Below the pieces are notes generated by a model. The model did not search any database. It saw only the letters and a list, made by a program, of their open reading frames with translations, and was not told the DNA's origin. Shown one piece after another: positions 16,085-24,521 of a DNA stretch of 59,100 nucleotides (position 1 is the stretch's first letter; every line of letters starts with the position of its first letter). The DNA is from Bacteroidales bacterium (GTDB taxonomy: Bacteria; Bacteroidota; Bacteroidia; Bacteroidales; F082), in the NCBI GenBank assembly GCA_017538795.1, contig JAFYIE010000010.1, forward strand, positions 1 through 59,100. Direction: 5' to 3'. The position numbers and the translations under genes were made by a program.

Positions 16085-16663
16085 ATGAATAAGATTGTGC
16101 TTGAAGTTATCGGATTGACGTGTTCGCAGCCGCAAAACGGCGCATACGCTCTTCTCTTGGGCGAGAGAGGCTCCAAGATAAAACTCCCTATCATCATAGG
16201 AAGCGCCGAGGCACAGTCTATCGCACTTGCTGTCGACACTGTCAGGAAACACAGGCCCCTAACCCACGACCTTTTCAAAAACTTCGCCGACACATACCTT
16301 ATTAATATAAAAGAGGTTGTCATCGACCGTTTCAAGGACGGCGTTTTTTACGCTCAGCTGATTTGCGAGAAAGACGGTGAGACTACCGTCATTGACGCGC
16401 GGGCATCGGATGCGGTGGCTTTGGCACTGCGTTTCAAGTGCCCGATTTACACCAATCCTCTTGTGATGACCGAAGCCGGCATCTTCATCGACGACTCTGA
16501 CATCAGGGAAGCCGACGAGAAAAACGACAAAGAAAACGACAAAGGCGAGATAACGCTCGAACAGCTTCAGGAGCAACTCGACGAGGCGGTGGAAAACGAA
16601 GATTTCGAGCGAGCCGCGATTTTAAGGGATTCAATCAATGCTTTCCCGTCTAATAAATTTTGA
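16085..16663 (+). CDS. Bifunctional nuclease family (DUF151) protein with C-terminal UVR motif
   Basis: 192 residues. Residues 1-140 match the DUF151/BFN domain, including LTCSQPQNGAYALLLGE, IIIGSAEAQSIAL and the DAVALALRFKCPIY block. The C-terminal 40 residues are an acidic linker plus a UvrB/UvrC-like UVR helix pair (QLQEQLDEAVENEDFERAA is within it). BFN homologues have reported DNase/RNase activity; the role here is unknown. A TATTTTTG -7 box at 16073-16080 ends only 4 nt before the ATG, so the mRNA may be nearly leaderless. A 25-nt gap separates it from the permease gene. Confidence 0.88.
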   Translation: MNKIVLEVIGLTCSQPQNGAYALLLGERGSKIKLPIIIGSAEAQSIALAVDTVRKHRPLTHDLFKNFADTYLINIKEVVIDRFKDGVFYAQLICEKDGETTVIDARASDAVALALRFKCPIYTNPLVMTEAGIFIDDSDIREADEKNDKENDKGEITLEQLQEQLDEAVENEDFERAAILRDSINAFPSNKF

Positions 16664-16688
16664 ATCATTAAATCTTAAATAAAAAAAT

Positions 16689-17966
16689 ATGAAAGGTATC
16701 AAGTTTCGTTTAATCGTGATGAACTTCCTGCAGTTTGCGGTATGGGGAGCTTATCTAACATGTATGGGAACCTATCTTCACAGCCACGGACTGGCTTCCC
16801 ATATCGGTATTTTCTATTCGATTCAGGGCATCGTATCCATTTTCATGCCAGCGTTGATGGGTATCATCGCCGACAGATGGATTCCGGCACAGAAAACTTT
16901 AGGCCTCTGCCATCTCATCTCTGGCGCCGCCATGATTGCTGCAGCCTATTATGGATTAGCGACCGGTGATAGCGTAAAATTCGGGCCATTGTTTACGTTT
17001 TATTCTATAGGTGTTGCGTTCTACATGCCGACGTTGGCAATCTCCAACTCAGTAGCTTACAATGCTTTGGATAAGGCGGGACTTGACACTGTGAAAGCCT
17101 TCCCTCCTATCCGTGTATTCGGCACCGTCGGTTTCATCTGCACCATGTGGATTGTCGACTTGCTCGGATTCCAGCGTTCAGCCGAACAGTTCGCGGTAAG
17201 CGGTGGCATCGGCATTCTACTTGGTCTGTATGCCTTCACTTTGCCGGCATGTCCGCTCAACAAAGCCGACAACACCTCGTTTGTCGAGAAACTTGGTCTT
17301 CGCGCATTTGCACTGTTCAAAGAGAAAAGGATGGCGTTCTTCTTCATCTTCTCCATGCTTTTAGGCGTATCGCTTCAGATTACAAATAGTTTCGCCAACC
17401 CTTACATCACACACTTCGAGAATATAGAGATTTATAAAAATACATTCGGCGTGCAACACGCAAACATATTGATATCATTATCACAGGTTTCCGAGACACT
17501 TTGTATTTTGTTGATTCCATTCTTCTTACGCCGTTACGGCATCAAGAAAGTGATGCTCATCGCAATGTTCGCATGGGTTTTGCGTTTCGCGTTCTTCGGC
17601 ATGGGCAACCCTGGCAACGGAGTATGGCTCTTTGTGCTGTCATGCATCGTCTATGGCGTAGCATTCGACTTCTTCAACATCAGTGGCTCGCTCTTCGTCG
17701 ACAAGGAGACTGACCAAGGCATCCGTTCCTCGGCACAAGGATTGTTCTTCCTGATGACTAACGGTATTGGTGCGACAGTAGGAACTTTAAGCGCGCAAGC
17801 TATTGTGAATCACTTCGTTAACGCGCCACATGCAGCAGGAGCCACACATGAGATGGTAGCCACAGGCTGGCAGACGGCATGGTATGTGTTCGCAGCTTAC
17901 GCTCTCGTGGTGGCAGTGGTGTTTGCAATAGTGTTCAAATATAAACACGACCCATCAAAGATGTAA
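16689..17966 (+). CDS. Nucleoside permease (NupG/XapB-type MFS)
   Basis: 425 residues with 12 predicted membrane segments. It starts with [18 protein letters not shown], a signature of the nucleoside:H+ symporter family, and has GIIADRW in the first cytoplasmic loop. It imports nucleosides across the inner membrane. thyA begins 2 nt after its stop and folA overlaps thyA, so nucleoside uptake, dTMP synthesis and folate reduction form one operon. Confidence 0.9.
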   Translation: MKGIKFRLIVMNFLQFAVWGAYLTCMGTYLHSHGLASHIGIFYSIQGIVSIFMPALMGIIADRWIPAQKTLGLCHLISGAAMIAAAYYGLATGDSVKFGPLFTFYSIGVAFYMPTLAISNSVAYNALDKAGLDTVKAFPPIRVFGTVGFICTMWIVDLLGFQRSAEQFAVSGGIGILLGLYAFTLPACPLNKADNTSFVEKLGLRAFALFKEKRMAFFFIFSMLLGVSLQITNSFANPYITHFENIEIYKNTFGVQHANILISLSQVSETLCILLIPFFLRRYGIKKVMLIAMFAWVLRFAFFGMGNPGNGVWLFVLSCIVYGVAFDFFNISGSLFVDKETDQGIRSSAQGLFFLMTNGIGATVGTLSAQAIVNHFVNAPHAAGATHEMVATGWQTAWYVFAAYALVVAVVFAIVFKYKHDPSKM

Positions 17967-17968
17967 AA

Positions 17969-18796
17969 ATGAGACAATATCTTGATTTACTTCAGCGGAT
18001 TCTCGACGAAGGCGTCCAGAAAGGCGACCGCACCGGTACCGGCACCATCAGTATTTTCGGACATCAGATGCGATTCAACCTCGCTGACGGATTTCCACTT
18101 GTGACCACAAAAAAGGTCCATCTGAAGTCGATAATATATGAGCTTCTGTGGCTCATCAGCGGCGACACCAACATCAAGTATCTGCACGACCACAAGGTCA
18201 CTATCTGGGATGAGTGGGCCAACGCCGACGGCGACCTCGGTCCTGTTTACGGCGCACAGTGGCGCAACTGGAACAACGAAGGCATCGACCAGATTCAGCA
18301 AGTCATCGACAGCATAAAAAGCAACCCGAACAGCCGCCGTCACATTGTGACAGCGTGGAATCCAAGCGTTTTGCCCGACGAACATGAGAAAGACTTTGCA
18401 AAGAATGTAGCTGCGGGCAAGGCGGCCTTGCCGCCTTGCCACGCATTCTTCCAGTTTTACGTGGCAAACAACAAGCTCTCGTGCCAGCTATATCAGCGTT
18501 CAGCCGACGTGTTCCTCGGAGTGCCGTTCAACATCGCGTCGTATTCGTTGCTCACCATGATGATGGCGCAGGTGTGCGGCCTCGAGCCAGGCGATTTCGT
18601 CCACACCTTCGGCGACGTGCATATCTACAACAACCACATCGAGCAGGTGAAGCTGCAGCTCTCACGTGAGCCACGTCCACTCCCGACGATGAAGCTGAAC
18701 CCCGAAATCAAGAGTTTGTTCGATTTCAAATACGAAGATTTCTCATTGGAAAACTACAATCCATACGACGCAATAAAAGCGGAAGTGTCGATATGA
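17969..18796 (+). CDS. thyA: Thymidylate synthase, with a palindrome-encoded insert at the active site
   Basis: 275 residues; E. coli ThyA has 264. It methylates dUMP to dTMP using methylene-tetrahydrofolate. [15 protein letters not shown] at the N-terminus, the [10 protein letters not shown] phosphate-binding region, catalytic Cys in [10 protein letters not shown] and [17 protein letters not shown] are all present. The extra length lies just before the active-site loop ([13 protein letters not shown]), partly encoded by an 11-bp-arm DNA palindrome (18416-18440). The catalytic motif itself is intact. It overlaps folA by 4 nt. Confidence 0.97.
   Translation: MRQYLDLLQRILDEGVQKGDRTGTGTISIFGHQMRFNLADGFPLVTTKKVHLKSIIYELLWLISGDTNIKYLHDHKVTIWDEWANADGDLGPVYGAQWRNWNNEGIDQIQQVIDSIKSNPNSRRHIVTAWNPSVLPDEHEKDFAKNVAAGKAALPPCHAFFQFYVANNKLSCQLYQRSADVFLGVPFNIASYSLLTMMMAQVCGLEPGDFVHTFGDVHIYNNHIEQVKLQLSREPRPLPTMKLNPEIKSLFDFKYEDFSLENYNPYDAIKAEVSI
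18416..18440. repeat. GC-rich perfect inverted repeat inside thyA
   Basis: GGCAAGGCGGC (18416-18426) and GCCGCCTTGCC (18430-18440) are exact reverse complements around a CTT loop. It encodes the residues immediately before the catalytic LPPC. It would form a stable hairpin in mRNA within the coding sequence. Confidence 0.8.
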
Positions 18797-19293
18797 AGAC
18801 AAAAATCTCGATAATAGTAGCGTTAGCAAAAAATCGCGCCATCGGCAAAGGCGGTGACTTGATTTGGCATCTCTCAAATGACTTAAAGCATTTCAAAGAG
18901 GTGACGTCAGGCCATACAGTGATAATGGGTTACAACACCTACGCATCGCTACCTGGCAAGAAAGCGTTGCCGAAACGTCGCAACATAATCATCTCCAGCC
19001 GCTTGACCGAGGCTCCTGAAGGCTTCGAATTAGCAAACTCTGTCCTGGATGCCATGAAGATGGTTTACAACGAAGAAGAGGTCTTCATCATCGGCGGCGG
19101 CATGATTTATGAGCAGTTTCTGCCAATGGCCGACAAGCTTTATCTTACAGTGATAAACAAGGATTTTGAAGCCGACACCTTCTTCCCTATCATCAACTTC
19201 AACAATTGGGAACTCAGCGAAATCCAAATCATCGACGACGACCCGCAGATCGACTGCAGCTACCGATTTGAACTCTGGGAGAGGAAAAGATAA
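18793..19293 (+). CDS. folA: Dihydrofolate reductase
   Basis: 166 residues. It reduces dihydrofolate to tetrahydrofolate with NADPH, restoring the cofactor oxidised by ThyA encoded directly upstream. Family motifs are [31 protein letters not shown] in the N-terminal region (cited by position, about 9-39), [12 protein letters not shown], a GGG nucleotide-binding motif in [11 protein letters not shown] and YLTVI. Its start codon overlaps the thyA stop (ATGA). The stop codon lies inside a 30-bp perfect palindrome that acts as a shared terminator with the convergent peptidase gene. Confidence 0.96.
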   Translation: MKTKISIIVALAKNRAIGKGGDLIWHLSNDLKHFKEVTSGHTVIMGYNTYASLPGKKALPKRRNIIISSRLTEAPEGFELANSVLDAMKMVYNEEEVFIIGGGMIYEQFLPMADKLYLTVINKDFEADTFFPIINFNNWELSEIQIIDDDPQIDCSYRFELWERKR

Positions 19294-19315
19294 GAGAGGA
19301 TCCTCTCTTATCTTT
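19286..19315. terminator. Perfect 30-bp palindrome, bidirectional terminator folA/C10 peptidase
   Basis: 15 bases (19286-19300) are followed directly by their exact reverse complement (19301-19315). The palindrome covers the folA stop codon and ends just before the peptidase stop at 19314-19316. AT-rich ends with T-rich flanks fit termination on both strands. Confidence 0.8.
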
Positions 19316-21848
19316 ATTTAATAACCGAAATTTTTCGGGTCACTTCATTGCCATTCACGGCAATCTTAACCAAATAAATTCCAGAATCGAAATCTGAGGT
19401 GTTTATCACAATCTCATCAGCGTCGAGCGATTTTTCAAACACTTTCTGACCTATTGAATTGTAAACCGACACCTGATTGATGTTTCCCGCCTTGATTGTC
19501 AACAAATCTTTAGCTGGATTAGGATAAATCGAGACAATATTTTCAGGATTTTCGTCAACGTTTTCCGGAGAATAATACATCTTCACATAATATTCGTTGC
19601 CATATCTCGATTTGGCAGGAATAGAATAACACTCGATGTCTTGGTAATAAGCAAGTACCTTATAATAGTACCAGTTGCCATATTCCATCACCTTGTTTTC
19701 CTTGTACTCGTACTTGTTTGGCGCCACAATCTTAACCCGTTCATATTCGCCGTCTTCATTGACTTTTCTAAAAACAAAATATCCGCTGAGACCTTCTTTG
19801 TTTTCAGGAGCGTCCCAAGTGATGATAGGTTTACCATTGCCCTGCAGCTCATACCAAATGTTTCTTGCAGGATTGCATGCATTGCCGACGCTCACGCACA
19901 TCATATTTGACAATGGTGACTCACCGTTCTGACATAAAACGCTAACATTGTAGCAATGGCCGAGCCCATCTGTATCGTCATCAATATATGGTTCTGAATT
20001 TTCCGTAACCATTTGATAGATAACATCATCACGATAAACACAGAATGCATAGGCATCAGTCAGGGAGCCATTCCACTCAAGAACTATATCATTATCAGCG
20101 GTGTATCCGTCGAGAATGGTTGGAGCTTCGCACGTTCCGGAGTTTCCGCAGCCGTTGTTGGCTCTGAAAAATACGCCTTCAGCCAAGTCGGCCGATGAGC
20201 CAGAAAACGAGAAGACTCTAACATTTTGTGAATTATAGATATTGAACGAAAGGTTATCTATGGTATCTTTTGACGCCACCCAAGCGAATGCAAGGCGTCC
20301 GACCGGGAGGTCGACATGAGCGGCCTGCGACGCCGACGATGTCATAGTAAGATTTGCGACTTCTGTATTTGCCATGTTGTAAACCGAGATATGGTTACCC
20401 TTCCAACCGTTGTAATCAGTCGTCGTCATCACGATTTTCCAGTCGCAGGCAGGACCGAAAGTCACGTTTTTAAGCATCACCTGCTTGCCGTTGCGTCCAC
20501 CGCTTACAGCATAAACTTTATATTCATAATTATCGTAATAAGGCACGTGATCGGTAAACGACATCGTCTCACCCACCGAGATGCCTGATGTTATCTCATG
20601 ACAAATCTTGTTGTTACGCATAATCACCACTTTCTCAATATCAGTAATGGCGCTGCCGTCGAGAAGTGTAGTAGGGTTGGTCCATGTAACCGTCGCGTCG
20701 AAAGAGACGTCAGAGAGCGGCGTCACAGAGAGGTTGGTCGGCGCACTCGGAGTAGCGTCGTAAACAACCTGTGGAACGAAGTTGAACATAGCGTCGGCAG
20801 GGTTGGTGTACGGCGCATCGTCGATGAGATACCATCCGTCGGAGCTACCACCCCAACCGAGGTTGAAATGGAACATGTCGTAGTCGTCGTAGCCGTCGCA
20901 GATGAAAGCATGACAGCCGTCATCGCAGCCGCCATAATACATCGGCCATCCCATGTCGAACTGCTCACGTACCATGTCTTTCCAAGTCTCGGTCTCAAAG
21001 TCATCGCGCCTGAGCTGAATACAGGCATCGCTATAGCCGAAATAATTATGTATTGCACCAGGGATTGGTCCTGAAGCGCCGCCGCTTCCATCGGGACCGT
21101 AACCCATGTCGATGGTGACACCGCAGTGGAAGCTGATAGTCGCCACAGCCTCAATCTCCTCAATAGGCGACGAACTGCTCAGTTTGTTAGCCATGTGATC
21201 CCAGTCGTAATATGTGTTTTCAAAGTCCGCGCAAATCTGGCCGTAGTCTTCGTGATAGTAGCAATGGCTGCCGTTGCCGTGAACAGGATATTTCCAGAAC
21301 GTAACGAGCTGCGCCATCGAGGTGGCGAGACATCCCACGTAGGTGTGACCGCCCGAGCCGTCAGGATCTTCCGGACAGAAATAATTGTACGGATAGCTCT
21401 GGTCCCATGTCGTCTGCACGAGATAGTCGACGCCTCTGCCACCGTGCCGGGAGACGAGACGACCGGTTTTCTCAAGCATGTTCCAGTCCGCGGCGACGTC
21501 AGGAGCCGCGGCGCTCGTTACCTTATTAATACTACGCGCACTCACAATGCCGTCGAGATAATCCCTCAACGCCGGAGGTATGTTGTTGATATCGAAATTA
21601 CCGTTTTCGGAATAACCGATAATAGGACGGTAGAAATCATCGGCCGAGACGATGACAAAGCCTTCTTTTCCGACGTTGAAAACATAGAAACAGTTCTCGC
21701 CTCTGTAAGTAGACGCCGTATATGCCAACGACACATCAGCACCGACGAACTTGCTTCCAAGTTCTTTCGCGAAAACGACATCAACAGGATTAGCTTTCAA
21801 CGAGACGAAACCCAATGCTGCCACCGCCAACAGTAAAAACTTCTTCAT
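19314..21848 (-). CDS. C10 family (streptopain-like) secreted cysteine peptidase with T9SS sorting tail, paralogue 1
   Basis: 844 residues from ATG 21848 (MKKFLLL); the frame reaches 21869 but the MKK start gives a clean signal peptide (ends near LKA/NPVD). A prodomain follows, then the C10 catalytic domain with the active Cys in GCLATSMAQ, His in GCHAFICDGYD and a WGGSSDGWY segment. The C-terminal half has two or three Ig/fibronectin-like modules, then a T9SS type A sorting domain (SIYPNPAKDLLTI ... GIYLVKIAVNG). It should be exported by Sec and then across the outer membrane by T9SS. It is the most downstream of three tandem paralogues on the minus strand. Confidence 0.9.
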   Translation of the reverse strand: MKKFLLLAVAALGFVSLKANPVDVVFAKELGSKFVGADVSLAYTASTYRGENCFYVFNVGKEGFVIVSADDFYRPIIGYSENGNFDINNIPPALRDYLDGIVSARSINKVTSAAAPDVAADWNMLEKTGRLVSRHGGRGVDYLVQTTWDQSYPYNYFCPEDPDGSGGHTYVGCLATSMAQLVTFWKYPVHGNGSHCYYHEDYGQICADFENTYYDWDHMANKLSSSSPIEEIEAVATISFHCGVTIDMGYGPDGSGGASGPIPGAIHNYFGYSDACIQLRRDDFETETWKDMVREQFDMGWPMYYGGCDDGCHAFICDGYDDYDMFHFNLGWGGSSDGWYLIDDAPYTNPADAMFNFVPQVVYDATPSAPTNLSVTPLSDVSFDATVTWTNPTTLLDGSAITDIEKVVIMRNNKICHEITSGISVGETMSFTDHVPYYDNYEYKVYAVSGGRNGKQVMLKNVTFGPACDWKIVMTTTDYNGWKGNHISVYNMANTEVANLTMTSSASQAAHVDLPVGRLAFAWVASKDTIDNLSFNIYNSQNVRVFSFSGSSADLAEGVFFRANNGCGNSGTCEAPTILDGYTADNDIVLEWNGSLTDAYAFCVYRDDVIYQMVTENSEPYIDDDTDGLGHCYNVSVLCQNGESPLSNMMCVSVGNACNPARNIWYELQGNGKPIITWDAPENKEGLSGYFVFRKVNEDGEYERVKIVAPNKYEYKENKVMEYGNWYYYKVLAYYQDIECYSIPAKSRYGNEYYVKMYYSPENVDENPENIVSIYPNPAKDLLTIKAGNINQVSVYNSIGQKVFEKSLDADEIVINTSDFDSGIYLVKIAVNGNEVTRKISVIK

Positions 21849-21867
21849 ATCTATTTTATTTAAAATC

Positions 21868-21911
21868 AAAAGAGCGCAGAGCTTTAATTTTTTCTCGCCC
21901 CGCGCTCTTTT
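21868..21911 (-). terminator. Terminator between C10 peptidase paralogues 2 and 1
   Basis: AGAGCGC at 21871-21877 pairs with GCGCTCT at 21902-21908 as the base of a hairpin, with further GAGC/GCTC-type pairing inside. On the minus strand the hairpin is followed by TTTTGATTT. It sits after the stop of paralogue 2, so paralogue 1 probably has its own or partial transcription. Confidence 0.65.
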
Positions 21912-21930
21912 ATCTGTTATTTTTTATTTA

Positions 21931-24477
21931 TTATTTAACAACAGAAATCTTTGTCGTGATCTCGCTGCCGTTAGCGACAATGCGCATCATATATATTCCT
22001 GTCTCAAAGTCGCTTGTGTTAATTGTTGTCTCATCAGCATCAAGCTTCTGTTCAAACACCTTCTGACCGATTGTGTTGTAGATTATAACGCTGCTGAGGT
22101 TTTCAGCTTTCACTGTAACAACATCTTTTGCAGGATTTGGATAAACAGCTACTGTCTGAGCTTCGTCCTCGCCAACGCCTGCAGGTGAGAAATATATCTT
22201 CACGAAATATTCATTACCATACATAGCTTTAATTGGTGCTGAATGGCATTCGATACCCTGATAGTATGCGTCAACTCTGTAATAATACCAATTGCCGTTA
22301 TCGAGAGTCTTGTTCTCTTTGTACTCAGTCTTGTTAGGAGCAACGATCTTAACACGTGTGTATTCGCCGTCTTCATTGACTTTTCTGTAGACGAAGTATC
22401 CACTGAGACCTTCTGTGTTATCTGGGTGCTCCCATGTGATGATTGGTTTGCCGTTTGATTGGAGATCGAACCACAGGTTCTTACCAGCGTCGCAGCCTTC
22501 ACCAGCGGTAGCACAGCCTTCATTCGACCATTCTGACTCGCCGCCGTTACCGAGGACGCAGACATGATAGCAGTGGCCTCCGACTACAGGAGCCTCGTCG
22601 ATGAACTGGTTGTCGTGCACGAGAGCGCAGAGCAAGCTGTCGCGGTATACGTTGAAACCGTAATCTGTCTTTGCCGAGCCACTCCATGTAAGGATGATGT
22701 TGTCACCCTCTCTTGAAGCGAAAATCTCACCTGTTGTCAATGCAGGAGCAGCATTGCCACATCCGTTGTTGGCCTCATACAAAACTCCTCCTGGGATATT
22801 GTTTGAAGCACCGCTGTACTCATAAACAACTGTTCCTGTTGAATCTTTAATCTTGAATGTAAGGTCAACGTTGTCTGAACCTTGTTTCCAAGCAAATGAA
22901 ACCTTGCCGAGAGTGATGTTCAAGGTGAATGTTGTAGGTGTGCTGTTTGTCATAGTGACAGCGTCGATTTCACGACCTGCTCCGTCGTATGCCACGAGGT
23001 AACCGCTCTTCCAACCTGTCATGTTTGTTGTTGTAGCAATAACTTTCCATTCGCATGTTGGGCCGAATGATTCTGATGCTGCACCAGCCGCGCCGTTAAC
23101 ACCGTTTTTCACAGCATAAACTTTGTATTCAAATGTGCTGTAGCAAGGAACATTTTCGTCGACGAAGCTCATGCTTGCGCCTGGAGTCGGGTTGTCGACA
23201 GTGTAGATGACCTTGCCTTCTCTTGTCACAACCATCTGGTCAATTGAAGAAACAGTCTGGTTATTCATTGTCTTGGTTGGGTTTGTCCAAGTGATTGTAG
23301 CCGACTGGGCCATCTCACCAGCCTTTGTAGCTGTTACGTTTGTAGGAGCCTGAACAGTGTTGTTATAAACAGCTGTTGGGACATAATTGAAGATAGCTGC
23401 AGCATTTGAAGCATAGTCAATAGCGTCGACAGCATACCAGTTGTCGTCTGAACCGCTCCATCCGAAGTTGAAGCTGATGAAGTCGTCTTCGTTATAACCG
23501 TCAGCGACGAAAGCGTGACCGCCTTCCGAGCTCTGTCCTGAATAGTAAACCGGACGGCCGAGGTCGAATTCAGCTTTCAGCATGTTGACCCAGTTAACGA
23601 GGCTGTAAGAAGCTCTGCTCTTTTTCTGGCAATAGTCATAGTCGAAATATGCAGCCATCGCTGGAGGAACAAGGTCTGAATAAGAACCGCTACCGTCTGG
23701 AGCGAAGCTCATATCGACAGCGACACCGCAGTGATACATCAATGTTGCAACAGCTTCAATCTGTTCCTGTGATGCACCGCTCAATGTTCTTGGCATGAGT
23801 TCCCAATGATATGTTGTAGCGCCGAAGTTAGCCGACTGCTGTCCATAACCTGGGCAATAGTATGAATGACTGCCTTCACCTTGTGCAGGATGATTCCAAT
23901 ATTTCATCACCTGGCTCATAGCTGTTGCGACGCAACCTGCATAGCAACGTCCACCAGGACCGCCTGTAGCTGCCGGAGCATAGAGGTTGTAAGGACTGTT
24001 CTGATTCCACTTTGTCTGTACAAGCGGACCGACCTTGTTGCCTCTCTTGTTGCTCAACTTACCGCAGTTACGGAGTGATGTCCACTGACCTGCGATCTCA
24101 GGAGTGGCTTTGATGTTCTTCTCGATAGCATAGCTGATACTGTTTTTGTAAGTCTCAAGCATATACATAGCACCGTTGTGTGGGTTGCTTGCATCGAATG
24201 GGCCGTTCTCCGAATAAGCAAGAACAGGACGCACATTGTCAGATGCGGCTACCATAACAAAACCTTCGTTTCCAATGTTGAAAACATAAACACATGGCTC
24301 ACCATTATCTGATGTCACCGTGTAGTACAATTCGAGATCGGCTCTTGTTGCCTTCTCAAAATTAGCCTGGACAAACATCTGTCCTAAAGACTTAGCTGTA
24401 TTAACATCGACAGGATTAGCGTACATTGCGCTGATGCCGAGGATTACAGCCACCATTAACGTTAATAATTTTTTCAT
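21931..24477 (-). CDS. C10 family secreted cysteine peptidase with T9SS sorting tail, paralogue 2
   Basis: 848 residues. Signal peptide (about 1-20), prodomain, then catalytic domain with Cys182 in CYAGCVATAM and the His in GGHAFVADGYN, and GWSGSDDNWY. Ig-like modules follow, and a T9SS type A sorting domain (VYPNPAKDVVTV ... GIYMMRIVANG). Its sequence around residues 710-760 is nearly the same as in paralogue 1, down to a shared DNA stretch, suggesting recent duplication or gene conversion. Secreted proteases of this family degrade host or dietary protein; target unknown. Confidence 0.92.
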   Translation of the reverse strand: MKKLLTLMVAVILGISAMYANPVDVNTAKSLGQMFVQANFEKATRADLELYYTVTSDNGEPCVYVFNIGNEGFVMVAASDNVRPVLAYSENGPFDASNPHNGAMYMLETYKNSISYAIEKNIKATPEIAGQWTSLRNCGKLSNKRGNKVGPLVQTKWNQNSPYNLYAPAATGGPGGRCYAGCVATAMSQVMKYWNHPAQGEGSHSYYCPGYGQQSANFGATTYHWELMPRTLSGASQEQIEAVATLMYHCGVAVDMSFAPDGSGSYSDLVPPAMAAYFDYDYCQKKSRASYSLVNWVNMLKAEFDLGRPVYYSGQSSEGGHAFVADGYNEDDFISFNFGWSGSDDNWYAVDAIDYASNAAAIFNYVPTAVYNNTVQAPTNVTATKAGEMAQSATITWTNPTKTMNNQTVSSIDQMVVTREGKVIYTVDNPTPGASMSFVDENVPCYSTFEYKVYAVKNGVNGAAGAASESFGPTCEWKVIATTTNMTGWKSGYLVAYDGAGREIDAVTMTNSTPTTFTLNITLGKVSFAWKQGSDNVDLTFKIKDSTGTVVYEYSGASNNIPGGVLYEANNGCGNAAPALTTGEIFASREGDNIILTWSGSAKTDYGFNVYRDSLLCALVHDNQFIDEAPVVGGHCYHVCVLGNGGESEWSNEGCATAGEGCDAGKNLWFDLQSNGKPIITWEHPDNTEGLSGYFVYRKVNEDGEYTRVKIVAPNKTEYKENKTLDNGNWYYYRVDAYYQGIECHSAPIKAMYGNEYFVKIYFSPAGVGEDEAQTVAVYPNPAKDVVTVKAENLSSVIIYNTIGQKVFEQKLDADETTINTSDFETGIYMMRIVANGSEITTKISVVK

Positions 24478-24521
24478 TTTGATTAAAATTAGTTAATAAT
24501 TAATTTGTTTACTTTATTTCC

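Noticed and set aside
18416-18440. Frameshift or broken thyA
   Set aside because: The palindrome is in frame, and all catalytic motifs follow intact.
20598-21836. Plus-strand frames inside the C10 peptidases
   Set aside because: Low-complexity shadows antisense to catalytic motifs.
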